Below, one piece after another: positions 23,679-32,182 of a stretch of DNA of 64,000 nucleotides (positions within the stretch are counted from its first letter, which is position 1; each line of letters starts with the position of its first letter). Origin of the DNA: Wenzhouxiangellaceae bacterium (GTDB lineage Bacteria; Pseudomonadota; Gammaproteobacteria; Xanthomonadales; Wenzhouxiangellaceae). The DNA lies in the NCBI GenBank assembly GCA_028289455.1, contig JANQPN010000043.1, positions 120,222-184,221 of the forward strand. Reading direction: 5' to 3'. The position numbers were made by a program, and so were the translations under genes. The notes under the pieces were generated by a model. The model had not been told where the DNA came from and ran no database searches. It worked only from the letters and a program-made list of their open reading frames with translations.

Positions 23679-25049
23679 ATGTTTCAAAACCTGACGGACA
23701 GATTATCCGGCACTATCCAGCAATTACGCGGCCAGGGTAAGTTATCGGAAGACAACATGCGCAGTGCGCTGCGCGATGTACGTGTAGCGTTATTAGAGGC
23801 AGACGTTGCGCTGCCGGTGGTCAAGGACTTCATCAATACCGTGCGCGAAAAAGCGCTGGGTCAGAAGGTCCTGACCAGCCTGCAGCCCGGACAGGCGCTG
23901 GTAAAACTGGTTCATACCGAGCTGGTACAGGTGATGGGCGAGCAAATCGCGCCGCTGGACCTGCAGGCATCACCGCCGGTAGTGGTGATGCTGGCCGGCC
24001 TGCAGGGTGCCGGTAAAACCACCTCGGTGGGTAAACTGGCGCGTTATCTGAAAGAACGTGAAAAGCGCAAAGTCATGGTGGTCAGTTGTGACGTTTACCG
24101 CCCGGCGGCTATGGATCAGCTGCGTCTGCTGGCCGAACAGGTCGGTGCCAGCTATTTTGCCGCCAGCCCGGATCAGAAACCGCATAAAATTGCTGCAGCC
24201 GCGGTCAAGGAAGCGCAGCGTCAGTTTGCCGATGTGCTGATTGTTGATACCGCCGGCCGCCTGCATGTGGATGAAGCCATGATGGCCGAAGCCAAACAGG
24301 TTCATCAGGCCATCAACCCGCATGAAACCCTGTTCGTGGTGGATGCGATGACCGGTCAGGATGCCGCCAATACCGCTAAAGCCTTCAATGATGCACTGCC
24401 GTTAACCGGTGTGGTATTAACCAAGGCTGACGGTGATGCACGCGGTGGTGCTGCATTGTCGGTTCGCTCAATCACGGGTAAGCCGATCAAATTCCTCGGA
24501 ATCGGCGAAAAAACCGATGCACTGGAACCATTCCACCCGGACCGTTTAGCATCACGAATTCTGGGCATGGGTGATGTGCTCAGTCTGGTTGAAGAAGTCG
24601 AACGCAAAGTTGATAAACAGCAGGCGGAAAAACTGGCCGGCAAATTGCGCCGTGGCAATAAATTCAACCTGGAAGATTTCCGTCAGCAACTGCTGCAGAT
24701 GGAAAACATGGGTGGCATGGGCGCCATGATGGATAAATTGCCGGGTATGGGACAGCTGCCCGATGCAGTCCGGCAGCGAGCAGCCGCCGGCAGCGACAGC
24801 AAGCGGATGATTGCGATCATCAATTCGATGACACCGCAGGAGCGGGCATTTCCGGATGTGATCCGCGGTTCTCGCAAACGCCGTATCGCCAACGGCTCCG
24901 GTACCCAGGTACAGGACATCAACAAGCTGATGAAGCAGTTCGCTCAGATGCAGAAAATGTTCAAGAAGTTTTCTAAGGGCGGTATGGGCAAAATGATGAA
25001 AAAAATGCAGGGCAGGCTGCCTAAGGGCATGTTGCCGCCCGGCATGTAA
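23679..25049 (+). CDS. ffh: Signal recognition particle GTPase Ffh
   Basis: Protein subunit of the SRP, which binds signal sequences with 4.5S RNA and delivers ribosomes to FtsY. It has 456 residues: an N domain, then a G domain with GLQGAGKTTSVGKLARYLK, DVYRPAAMDQL, DTAGRLHVDEAM and TKADGDARGGAALS. The methionine-rich M domain follows (MENMGGMGAMMDKLPGMGQ ... FAQMQKMFKKFSKGGMGKMMKKM). Length and all motifs are standard. The gene is divergent from ypjD. The next gene starts 25 bases downstream, but its function is unrelated. Confidence 0.98.
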   Translation: MFQNLTDRLSGTIQQLRGQGKLSEDNMRSALRDVRVALLEADVALPVVKDFINTVREKALGQKVLTSLQPGQALVKLVHTELVQVMGEQIAPLDLQASPPVVVMLAGLQGAGKTTSVGKLARYLKEREKRKVMVVSCDVYRPAAMDQLRLLAEQVGASYFAASPDQKPHKIAAAAVKEAQRQFADVLIVDTAGRLHVDEAMMAEAKQVHQAINPHETLFVVDAMTGQDAANTAKAFNDALPLTGVVLTKADGDARGGAALSVRSITGKPIKFLGIGEKTDALEPFHPDRLASRILGMGDVLSLVEEVERKVDKQQAEKLAGKLRRGNKFNLEDFRQQLLQMENMGGMGAMMDKLPGMGQLPDAVRQRAAAGSDSKRMIAIINSMTPQERAFPDVIRGSRKRRIANGSGTQVQDINKLMKQFAQMQKMFKKFSKGGMGKMMKKMQGRLPKGMLPPGM

Positions 25050-25074
25050 GAACAATCGGTCAGAGGACATTGAA

Positions 25075-26508
25075 ATGGCTCAAATAAAACGCCGTAACTT
25101 TTTGAAAAACTCCGCATTGCTGCTGGCTGGCGGCAGCCTCGCCAGCACGTTGCGCGGCTATGCCATGTCAGCGCCAGGCAATGGCTGGCAGCTGAGTGCC
25201 GGCTATGGTTCGCTGTCGCTGGCCAATGATGCCGTAACCGGTCTGCCGCTGATAAAACTGCCGCCGGGGTTTTATTACCGTAGTCTGGCGTACGCAGGCC
25301 TGGTCATGGATGATGGTGTGGCCATGCCGGAAAGCTTTGACGGTATGGGTCTGGTACAGGCTGATGATCAGCAGATCACGCTGGTGCGTAATCACGAGCT
25401 GCGCGGGTCCAGCGGCCCGTTCGGCGCACCGGAAAAAGCATATGACGTAACCGGCGGCGGTACGGTGACCATGTATATCAACGCCTGTGGTTTACCCAGC
25501 CTGCGCAGCAGTTATACCAGCCTCAGCGGAACTGCCAACAACTGCGCCGGCGGGGTCACTCCATGGGGTACCTGGTTGAGTTGTGAAGAAATGGTGTTTG
25601 CATCGGATGAGATGAGCGCCGATGACCGGGCTCGGTTTTCCTGGGCGCGAATGGACGATGCCCGCCAGCGGCACGGATTTATTTTTGAGGTGCCGGCCAA
25701 TGGTGTGGCAGACCCGGTTCCGCTGACGGCAATGGGTATGTTTTTTCATGAGGCGGTGGCTGTCCATAAAGACAGCGGTATGGCATATCTGACTGAAGAT
25801 GTTGCACCGAAAGCCGGTTTTTACCGTTTTATTCCCAACCAGCCCGGCAAACTGGTTGAAGGTGGTCGCCTGCAGATGCTGAAAGTGGCGGGCGCTGATG
25901 ACCTCAGTAGAGTAGGTGAGGTTGGTCAGAAGTGGGATTGTTCGTGGGTGGATATTGAGCATCCGGAACGCGGCAATAATCCAGGCACCCATGATGTGCG
26001 CGGCGTTCAGCAACAGGGCCTGGATCAGGGCGCCTGTGCCTTTATTGCTCTGGAAGGCATTGATATTGACGGCGACCGGGTGTTTTTCACTTCCAAGCTG
26101 GGTGGCTCGGCGGAAACCGGCCAAGTGTTCTGTTATGACACACAGGCACATAGCCTGGAGCTGGTCTACAACTCGCCGGGACATGATGAAATCTCCGGTC
26201 CAGATAATATGATTGTGAATCCGCACGGTGGCCTGCTGCTGTGTGAAGACCGGGTCACCGACCCAACCAACGCGCAACGGCTGATGCTGCTGCATGAAGA
26301 CGGCACCTACAGCTATCTGGCGCAGATTAATGACCAGATTCAGGGCACGCTGGGTGGTTATGATCTGTCGGATGATATGCCCAATACCGAGTGGGCCGGC
26401 GCGTGTTTTTCACCGGATGGGCAGTGGTTGTTCGTGAACATCTATGATCCCGGTATTACCATCGCGATTACCGGCCCCTGGGACAGTCTGAAAAAAGGCT
26501 CAGCATAA
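25075..26508 (+). CDS. Tat-exported DUF839/PhoX-like protein
   Basis: 477 residues beginning with a twin-arginine signal (KRRNFLKNSALLLAGGSLAST). The body matches the DUF839/PhoX family: AGLVMDDGVAMPESFDGMGLV, LVRNHELRGSSGPFGAPEKAYDVTGGGTVT, CAGGVTPWGTWLSCEE, HGFIFEVPANG, GMFFHEAVAVHKDSGMAYLTEDV, GPDNMIVNPHGGLLLCEDRV and AGACFSPDGQWLFVNI. PhoX proteins are calcium/iron-dependent periplasmic phosphatases. The glutamates of CEE and TED match the usual metal ligands, but the protein is shorter than classical PhoX, so activity is uncertain. Its last codons form part of the terminator stem. Confidence 0.85.
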   Translation: MAQIKRRNFLKNSALLLAGGSLASTLRGYAMSAPGNGWQLSAGYGSLSLANDAVTGLPLIKLPPGFYYRSLAYAGLVMDDGVAMPESFDGMGLVQADDQQITLVRNHELRGSSGPFGAPEKAYDVTGGGTVTMYINACGLPSLRSSYTSLSGTANNCAGGVTPWGTWLSCEEMVFASDEMSADDRARFSWARMDDARQRHGFIFEVPANGVADPVPLTAMGMFFHEAVAVHKDSGMAYLTEDVAPKAGFYRFIPNQPGKLVEGGRLQMLKVAGADDLSRVGEVGQKWDCSWVDIEHPERGNNPGTHDVRGVQQQGLDQGACAFIALEGIDIDGDRVFFTSKLGGSAETGQVFCYDTQAHSLELVYNSPGHDEISGPDNMIVNPHGGLLLCEDRVTDPTNAQRLMLLHEDGTYSYLAQINDQIQGTLGGYDLSDDMPNTEWAGACFSPDGQWLFVNIYDPGITIAITGPWDSLKKGSA

Positions 26509-26519
26509 GCTGAGCCTTT
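26494..26519 (+). terminator. Terminator overlapping the stop codon of the PhoX-like gene
   Basis: AAAGGCTCAGC (26494-26504), loop ATAA, GCTGAGCCTTT (26509-26519): an 11-bp perfect stem that includes the final serine and alanine codons. A-rich and T-rich flanks on both sides make it suitable for both this gene and the convergent catalase gene. Confidence 0.8.
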
Positions 26520-26559
26520 CAATTTTCATCCCGCCCCGGCGGGTGCATGACTGCCTGCG

Positions 26560-28005
26560 TTATTTCCGCAGCTGCTGCATCGCCTGCTCGACACGGGCGG
26601 CATAATCCGGGTCGGCTTTGCGGTACTGTGCCAGCATCCGTTGTTGAGCGGAATCGGTAGCCTGTACCAGTCCACCGGCAATATTCCCGGCCAACTGGTT
26701 TTTCTGGTCTTCACTCATCACCCGGAACAGATCACCGGCCTGCTGATAGTAGTCTTCCGCGTCCTGGCTGTAGGCTTTGACCCAGGCGGCATCCAGCAGC
26801 GGCATGGGCGGCTCGGCAAATTGCTGATCCGGCACAGGTGCGCCCTGATCGCCCCGGTCATTGGGGTAAAAGTTAACCCCGCTGGTGATCGGGCATACAC
26901 CGGCAAATGCGCCGTCCCGCTGGTAGTTGTGCACCGGGCATTTGGGCTGATTCACCGGAATCTGATTAAAGTTGGCACCGACGCGATAGCGGTGTGCATC
27001 CTGGTAGGCAAACAGCCGCGCCTGCAGCATTTTATCCGGCGAGGCACCGATACCGGGCACTAGATTGCTGGGCGCAAAAGCTGATTGCTCGGTTTCTGCG
27101 AAGTAATTGTCGACGTTACGGTTCAGCTCCAGTGTACCGACTTTGATCAGCGGGTAATCTTCATAAGGCCAGATTTTGGTCAGATCAAACGGGTTAATGT
27201 GGTATTCACGGGCCTGTTCTTCGGTCATGATCTGCAGCTCTACCGACCAGCTGGGGTAGTTACCGCGGTCAATCGCCTCTACCAGGTCGCGCTGTGCGCC
27301 GGCAGGGTCAAGGCCGGCAGCCTGCTCGTTGGTCAGCGTCTTGATGCCCTGGTTGGTTTTCAGGTGCCATTTAACCCATACCCTTTGGCCATCACTGTTC
27401 CAGAAGCTCAGCGTATGCGAACCGAACCCATGCATGTGCCGGTAGGAATAGGGGATGCCGCGGTCAGACATCAGAATGGTAGCCTGATGCAGCGATTGCG
27501 GGTGATTGGCCCAGTATTCAAATACCGCTGCAGCGTCCGGCAGATTGGTGCGCGGGTTCTTTTTCTGAGAATGCACAAAATCCGGAAATTTGCTCGGGTC
27601 ATTCAGGAAAAATACCGGCGTGTTGTTGCCGACCAGGTCAAAATTGCCCTGGGATGTATAGAACTTGACAGCAAAACCGCGAGGGTCGCGGGCGTAGTCA
27701 CTGGAGTCCTGTCCACCGCCAACGGTGGAAAAGCGTACGAACACGTCGGTCTGTTTGCCCTGATCCTGCAGAAAATCGGCAATGGTCAAATCGCTCAGGT
27801 CTTTTTCCAGGGTAAAGATGCCATAGGCACCACTGCCTCTGGCGTGCACCACCCGCTCGGGAATGCGTTCACGATTGAAGTGTGCGAGTTTTTCAAAGAC
27901 ACGGAAGTTTTCAAAAGTCAGCGAGCCGCGTGGACCGGCTGAAATACTGTTGTTGTCATCGGCAATCGGTGCGCCTGCAGATGTGGTCAGAATGTTTTTG
28001 GTCAT
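26560..28005 (-). CDS. katA: Monofunctional heme catalase
   Basis: Decomposes hydrogen peroxide to water and oxygen. At 481 residues it is a small-subunit (clade 3, KatA-like) catalase. The catalytic histidine is in RIPERVVHARGSGAYGIF, the catalytic asparagine in DLVGNNTPVFFLNDPSKFPDF, and the proximal heme tyrosine in ARLFAYQDAHRYRVGANFNQIPVN (the R-x-F-x-Y signature). No signal peptide is present, so it is cytoplasmic. An OxyR-like half site occurs upstream at 28092-28106. It is convergent with the PhoX-like gene, with which it shares a terminator region. Confidence 0.96.
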   Translation of the reverse strand: MTKNILTTSAGAPIADDNNSISAGPRGSLTFENFRVFEKLAHFNRERIPERVVHARGSGAYGIFTLEKDLSDLTIADFLQDQGKQTDVFVRFSTVGGGQDSSDYARDPRGFAVKFYTSQGNFDLVGNNTPVFFLNDPSKFPDFVHSQKKNPRTNLPDAAAVFEYWANHPQSLHQATILMSDRGIPYSYRHMHGFGSHTLSFWNSDGQRVWVKWHLKTNQGIKTLTNEQAAGLDPAGAQRDLVEAIDRGNYPSWSVELQIMTEEQAREYHINPFDLTKIWPYEDYPLIKVGTLELNRNVDNYFAETEQSAFAPSNLVPGIGASPDKMLQARLFAYQDAHRYRVGANFNQIPVNQPKCPVHNYQRDGAFAGVCPITSGVNFYPNDRGDQGAPVPDQQFAEPPMPLLDAAWVKAYSQDAEDYYQQAGDLFRVMSEDQKNQLAGNIAGGLVQATDSAQQRMLAQYRKADPDYAARVEQAMQQLRK

Positions 28006-28091
28006 GGCTGCTACTCATACTAAGTTGAAACGTTACAGCTAGACTAACGAAAACTTTTGAATAGATGAAATTGATTGTTCTTCTAGTATCG

Positions 28092-28106
28092 ATAGAGTGA
28101 AACTAT
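28092..28106 (-). promoter_or_regulatory. Possible OxyR-type half site upstream of catalase
   Basis: ATAG-N7-CTAT, the core of the OxyR motif. The central bases AGTGAAA match the consensus A but not the T. A second ATAG lies at 28119-28122, but it is not at the canonical spacing. The assignment is tentative and relies on the catalase context. Confidence 0.25.
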
Positions 28107-28161
28107 AATATTAAGTAATAGAAATACTCTTATCTATAGCTTTGGTTTATAGAGAGCTCAC

Positions 28162-28178
28162 CGCCGGCAAAGCCGGCG
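28162..28178. repeat. GC-rich palindrome, possible REP-like element
   Basis: CGCCGGC-AAA-GCCGGCG, a perfect 7-bp stem in the gap between yceI and katA, followed by GATGACGTC. It resembles the short extragenic palindromes common in gammaproteobacterial genomes. It lacks a T-run in either direction, so a classical intrinsic terminator is not supported. It could still end or stabilise the yceI operon mRNA. Confidence 0.4.
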
Positions 28179-28197
28179 ATGACGTCAGATCATTAAC

Positions 28198-28779
28198 TTA
28201 CTGGCGAATACCTTCGACATTCAGCGTCAGGTAGACATTTTTTGACTCCGGTCCCAGATTGTAATCAATACCAAAGTCACTCATGGCAAATTCGGCAGTC
28301 CCGGTAAAACCATGCCGGTACCCACCCCACGGGTCGTCACCGGCGCCAACGCTGGATACCTCGATGGTCAGCGGTTTAGTGACGCCTTTGAGCGTGAAGT
28401 TGCCACTGATGGAACCGTTACCCTGTGCGTCCAGGCTGGCAGAAGTACTGACAAAACTGGCGTCCGGGAATTGTTCAACATCCAAAAAGTCGTCACTGCG
28501 CAGATGCTTATCACGTTCGGCATGATTACTGTCCAGGCTGCCGGTATCTATCTGAACGCTGATCTGTGCGGCTTCAGGGTTGCTCTCATCAAAACTGAAT
28601 TCACCGGAAAAGCTATTAAAGCGGCCGTCCAGCCAGCTGTAACCCAGGTGTTTTACCTTGAACTGGATGGATGCATGCATACCACGCGTATCAATCACGT
28701 AATCGGCGGCAGATGCTGCAGTTCCGGCTAGCAGGCCTGTGGTCAGAAATAACGAGGTTATCAATCGCTTGTTGATCAT
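28198..28779 (-). CDS. YceI family periplasmic protein
   Basis: Lipocalin-like periplasmic protein of 193 residues that binds polyisoprenoid lipids in characterised members. A signal peptide, MINKRLITSLFLTTGLLAGTAASA, is followed by ADYVIDTRGMHASIQFKVKHLGYSWLDGRFNSFSGEFSFDE. The family core comes next, DKHLRSDDFLDVEQFPDASFVSTSA, with NFTLKGVTKPLTIEV and FGIDYNLGPESKNVYLTLNVEGIR at the end. It is the last gene of a pirin-cytochrome b561-yceI unit. YceI and cytochrome b561 are a common pair, suggesting an isoprenoid quinone or redox role in the membrane. Confidence 0.93.
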   Translation of the reverse strand: MINKRLITSLFLTTGLLAGTAASAADYVIDTRGMHASIQFKVKHLGYSWLDGRFNSFSGEFSFDESNPEAAQISVQIDTGSLDSNHAERDKHLRSDDFLDVEQFPDASFVSTSASLDAQGNGSISGNFTLKGVTKPLTIEVSSVGAGDDPWGGYRHGFTGTAEFAMSDFGIDYNLGPESKNVYLTLNVEGIRQ

Positions 28780-28809
28780 GGTGTTTCTCCTAAGTTGTTG
28801 TAAAAGTGG

Positions 28810-29376
28810 TTATTGAATTCGTCCCAGCATGCGGCTGAGGGTACCGTCACGGTCAATAAGCTGGTGCTTAAGCGCAGCGGCGATGTGTAATGCGATGCAG
28901 GCAATCAGCAGATAACTCAACCAGCGGTGCCACCAGCCGGCGATATCTGCCTGGCGTTCAAACTGTATTGGTGAGGCGGGAATATCCAGCCAGTCAAATA
29001 CACTGACGACGGCGCCTTCGGCGGTGACCAGCAGATAGCCGCTGACCACAATAGCCATCAACAGCAGGTATATGACCCGGTGACCGTAATGAGCTGCCTG
29101 GCGTTCCCAGGCTTTACCTTGTACTTCAGGCTGGTGGTTAATCAGCCGCCAGATAAATCTGAACAGTAATATCGCCGCAAACAGCATGCCGAATGATTTA
29201 TGCAGATGTGGGGCAGGGTGATACCACTGGCTGTAATAACTGAGGGTGACCATCCAGATGCCAAGTGCCAGCAGACCGATGATCAGTAATGCACTGACCC
29301 AGTGCAGGCCGATGGCCACCCAGCCGTGCTGGCTGCTGCTGCTGCGCCACTGACGTACCCATCTTGAGGATTTCAT
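28810..29376 (-). CDS. Cytochrome b561 family protein
   Basis: Four-helix diheme b-type cytochrome of the inner membrane, 188 residues. Helices are GLHWVSALLIIGLLALGIWMV, FGMLFAAILLFRFIWRLI, VIYLLLMAIVVSGYLLV and WLSYLLIACIALHIAAAL. Candidate heme ligands are the histidines in AIGLHWVSA, HLHKSFG, AHYGHRVIY and IALHIAAALKHQL. It is a ubiquinol or superoxide oxidase-like electron carrier (CybB type). The start overlaps the pirin stop by four bases (ATGA), and yceI follows after 30 bases, so the three genes form one unit. Confidence 0.92.
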   Translation of the reverse strand: MKSSRWVRQWRSSSSQHGWVAIGLHWVSALLIIGLLALGIWMVTLSYYSQWYHPAPHLHKSFGMLFAAILLFRFIWRLINHQPEVQGKAWERQAAHYGHRVIYLLLMAIVVSGYLLVTAEGAVVSVFDWLDIPASPIQFERQADIAGWWHRWLSYLLIACIALHIAAALKHQLIDRDGTLSRMLGRIQ

Positions 29377-30206
29377 GCTGACTCCATAATGGTTAATGTG
29401 CCGTCGCGATAATCCTGCATGGCCTTGTTGATCTGCTCCCGGGTGTTCATCACAAACGGTCCGTGCTGGACAATCGGCTCACCAATCGGACGGGCACTTA
29501 CCGCCATCAGCCGGGCGCCATCATCACCAGCCTGAATGTTAACTTCAGAGCCGCTGACAACTGCGATATGCCGTTGCGGTAAAGTGTTTCCGTCAATCAA
29601 TAGACCACCCTGGGCTGCGAACAGAAAACCGTTGTGACCCGGCTGTAACGGTAAGGCGATTTCAGCACCTGGCTTCAAAGTGATGTCCAGATACCGTACC
29701 TGTGTTTGGGTATCGGTAATCGGTGCCTGTTGGCCTGCAAAATTACCGACCAGCAGCTTTACCCGGCTGCCAGTGTCTTCAATGACTGGAAAGTCATCCG
29801 CAGACAGTTCCTGGTAATCGGGTGCGGATAGCTTGTCTGCAGCAGGCAGGTTGATCCATAGCTGTAAACCGCGAAGCCGCCCATCGATCTGCGCAGGCAT
29901 TTCCGAGTGAATCACGCCATGTGCGGCTTTCATCCACTGGGCATCGCCGGGACCGATGATCCCGTTGTGGCCCATACTGTCCTGATGCTCCATCTGCCCA
30001 TCGAGCATATAGGTGAAAGTGATGAACCCGCGATGCGGGTGGCTGGGAAAACCGGACAGGTAATCCTGAGGTTTGTCGTTATCAAAATAATCCAGCAGCA
30101 GAAACGGGTCAAAATTGCGTAACTGTTGCGTGCCGATCAAGCGCTGAATGCGAACACCAGCGCCTTCGGTTACCGCAGCAGGTGGAAATATGGTTGATGT
30201 TGTCAT
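29373..30206 (-). CDS. Pirin family protein
   Basis: Bicupin protein of 277 residues from ATG 30206 (MTTSTIFPPAAVTEG...); nine extra residues would come from an upstream ATG at 30233. The pirin metal site is visible: FPSHPHRGFITFTYMLDGQMEHQDS provides two histidines, and GVIHSEMP the third histidine and the glutamate. Some bacterial pirins have quercetin 2,3-dioxygenase activity in vitro; the physiological role is unknown. It is the first gene of the operon with cytochrome b561 and yceI, and is divergent from a LysR gene that probably controls it. Confidence 0.92.
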   Translation of the reverse strand: MTTSTIFPPAAVTEGAGVRIQRLIGTQQLRNFDPFLLLDYFDNDKPQDYLSGFPSHPHRGFITFTYMLDGQMEHQDSMGHNGIIGPGDAQWMKAAHGVIHSEMPAQIDGRLRGLQLWINLPAADKLSAPDYQELSADDFPVIEDTGSRVKLLVGNFAGQQAPITDTQTQVRYLDITLKPGAEIALPLQPGHNGFLFAAQGGLLIDGNTLPQRHIAVVSGSEVNIQAGDDGARLMAVSARPIGEPIVQHGPFVMNTREQINKAMQDYRDGTLTIMESA

Positions 30207-30246
30207 TGTTATTACCTGAAGTTTTCCAAACACAGCAACAATATAT

Positions 30247-30256
30247 ATTCATGAAT
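30247..30256. promoter_or_regulatory. Palindrome in the pirin-lysR divergent gap
   Basis: ATTCATGAAT, a perfect 10-bp palindrome in the 94-base AT-rich gap between the divergent pirin and LysR genes. LysR regulators usually bind T-N11-A sites in such gaps; this dyad is the clearest symmetric element there. The assignment is by position only. Confidence 0.3.
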
Positions 30257-30300
30257 GCTAAACTTAAATTGAAAATAATTGCATTTTTTATTTAAATAAA

Positions 30301-31197
30301 ATGAATAAAAGTACGTTGGAGCAATGGCGCTGCCTGATCGCATTTGCAGCAACCGGCACTTATGCCAAAGCAGGCGAAATGCTGTTCAAAACGCCATCAT
30401 CGGTACACCAGGCGCTTGCTCAGTTAGCGGACCGGCTGGGAGTGCAGTTGATTGCCGTGAATGGACGGACCAGCCGTTTAACAGGGCAGGGTGAGGCATT
30501 ACTGCGGCGTGCACGATATCTGGTGGATGAATTTGACCAGCTGGAAGCACTGGCAGGAGATTTTGCTGCGGGCTGGGAGGCGGAAATCGGTCTGGCGGCC
30601 GAAGCGGTATTTCCTGCCAACTGGTTGAGTGAGGTTTTACAGGCATTTGCTCAGGAATGTCGCGATGTTCGCCTGCAGCTGTATGAAAGCGTATTAAGCC
30701 GAACCGATGATCTGTTGATCCGGCAGGATGTGGATCTGGCTATTACACCAAGGATTCCTGCCGGTTTTGTCGGAGAGTCGTTATGTTCAATTCCCATGCT
30801 GGCAGTTGCACACCCGCAGCATCCTTTACATCAGATGGGACCCGATATTACCGCTCAGGAATTGCTGGCACATCGGCAGTTTGTGATCAGGGATACCGGC
30901 TCCAGTCCTGTCAGTGCCGGCTGGCAGGAGGCCGAACGACGCTGGACTGTCGGCAGTTTCAACCGCAGCCTTGCCGGTGTTAAACAGGGATTGGGGTTTG
31001 GACGCTTCCCTGAGCCATTGATTGCCGAGGACCTTTCGTCCGGCCGGTTAAAACCATTACCACTGAGAGAGGGTGTGCGTTTTCCGGTACAGATGTTCCT
31101 GGTGTTTGCCGATAGGGATCGGGCCGGACCGGCTGTATTACTGCTGGCCAAACAGATTATGATGCATTGCCAGGTTCAGTGCAGCACTGCAAAATAA
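30301..31197 (+). CDS. LysR-family transcriptional regulator
   Basis: 298 residues. The N-terminal winged HTH is LEQWRCLIAFAATGTYAKAGEMLFKTPSSVHQALAQLADRLGVQLIAVNGRTSRLTGQGEALLRRARYL, followed by the linker helix and a periplasmic-binding-type effector domain (AEIGLAAEAVFPANWLSEVLQAF ... DVDLAITPRIPAGFVGESL ... VKQGLGFGRFPEPLI). It lies divergent from the pirin-cytochrome b561-yceI operon, the classical arrangement for a LysR regulator and its target. The inducer is unknown. It is convergent with the MBL hydrolase gene. Confidence 0.93.
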   Translation: MNKSTLEQWRCLIAFAATGTYAKAGEMLFKTPSSVHQALAQLADRLGVQLIAVNGRTSRLTGQGEALLRRARYLVDEFDQLEALAGDFAAGWEAEIGLAAEAVFPANWLSEVLQAFAQECRDVRLQLYESVLSRTDDLLIRQDVDLAITPRIPAGFVGESLCSIPMLAVAHPQHPLHQMGPDITAQELLAHRQFVIRDTGSSPVSAGWQEAERRWTVGSFNRSLAGVKQGLGFGRFPEPLIAEDLSSGRLKPLPLREGVRFPVQMFLVFADRDRAGPAVLLLAKQIMMHCQVQCSTAK

Positions 31198-31218
31198 TTC
31201 CATGCTGGCAGGTGCTTG

Positions 31219-31242
31219 CGGGGATAGTCAGTGATATCCCCG
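31219..31242. terminator. Hairpin between convergent lysR and MBL genes
   Basis: CGGGGATA (31219-31226) pairs perfectly with TATCCCCG (31235-31242) around an 8-base loop, in the 66-base gap between the two convergent stop codons. T-runs are weak on both sides, so it is a probable but not ideal bidirectional terminator. Confidence 0.5.
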
Positions 31243-31263
31243 TACATAAATTTTACGCTAAGC

Positions 31264-32157
31264 TTATTGGCTCAGGCTGTTGTAGGCGAAAGTGACAATA
31301 GCCTCTGCCTTGGTAAAACCCTGTCCCCAACGCTCATCATATTCGGCGGTAGGGTTTGCCGCGATGGTTTCTTCAAGGGATTTACCGGCATCCACATGAA
31401 CTTTCACTGCATCACGAACTGCTACCAGCATGTCATGAAAAGCCTGTTGATCGGCTTTGCTGGCAAGAGGGCCATGACCGGGAATAATCCGGGTATCGTC
31501 GTCGGACAGGCTCAGTGCAAAGGCATTGGCGGCAATCACGCCATTGATATTGCCACCGGTTGAGGTGTCAATAAACGGGTAAGTGCCGTTAAAAAAAGTA
31601 TCGCCCATGTGAATGACGTTGCTGCCGGCAAAGTGGATGATGCTGTCGCCGTCAGTATGTGCATGGCTTTGATGATAGGCGGTTACCGACTCACCGTTCA
31701 GGTGCAGGCTCAACGCATCATTAAAAGTAATCACTGGCAGCGCAACTTTTGGTGATGCAGGCACCTCAGCCTGGAAAAACTCGATGAACTGATCGGTGGA
31801 CATGCGCTTACGGACATTGTCATGTGCAACGATGATGCTGCCGCCGCTGCCAAAATTTTCATTACCGCCGGTATGGTCATGATGCCAATGTGTGTTGATC
31901 ACAAAACGCACCGGCTGGTCGGAGATTTCTGCGATGGCAGCTTTGATTTTTTCGCTTAGCGGGGCAAACTGATCATCGACAATAAAAGCGCCGTCTTCAC
32001 CTTCAGACAAACCAATGTTGCCGCCTGCGCCGGTCATCATGTAGACCGTATCCGACAGTTTGGTAGCGGTAATTTGAATATTATCCAGCTGACTGTAAGC
32101 CTGGGTGGCAATAATCAGTGAGCCAATCAACAAAAACAGATGTAAGAAACGTTGCAT
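31264..32157 (-). CDS. Exported metallo-beta-lactamase-fold hydrolase
   Basis: 297 residues with a signal peptide, MQRFLHLFLLIGSLIIATQAYS. The binuclear zinc site is THWHHDHTGGNENFG (H-x-H-x-D-H), with further ligands in HAHTDGDSIIHF (H and D) and RIIPGHGPLASK (H). The periplasmic location, length and motifs fit the large group of MBL hydrolases near quinoprotein and thiol-metabolism genes; the substrate is unknown. It starts 25 bases after ccmI and is probably the last gene of the ccm transcript. It could also be called a subclass B3-like protein, but nothing here shows beta-lactam hydrolysis. Confidence 0.88.
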   Translation of the reverse strand: MQRFLHLFLLIGSLIIATQAYSQLDNIQITATKLSDTVYMMTGAGGNIGLSEGEDGAFIVDDQFAPLSEKIKAAIAEISDQPVRFVINTHWHHDHTGGNENFGSGGSIIVAHDNVRKRMSTDQFIEFFQAEVPASPKVALPVITFNDALSLHLNGESVTAYHQSHAHTDGDSIIHFAGSNVIHMGDTFFNGTYPFIDTSTGGNINGVIAANAFALSLSDDDTRIIPGHGPLASKADQQAFHDMLVAVRDAVKVHVDAGKSLEETIAANPTAEYDERWGQGFTKAEAIVTFAYNSLSQ

Positions 32158-32182
32158 GGGTAACTCCTATGATGCAATTAAA

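Noticed and set aside
25492..26295. 267-codon minus-strand ORF opposite the PhoX-like gene
   Set aside because: Antisense shadow of a gene with clear Tat signal and family motifs.
27085..27942. 285-codon plus-strand ORF opposite the catalase gene
   Set aside because: It is a shadow of katA in a GC-rich gene; no ribosome-binding site and no recognisable domain.
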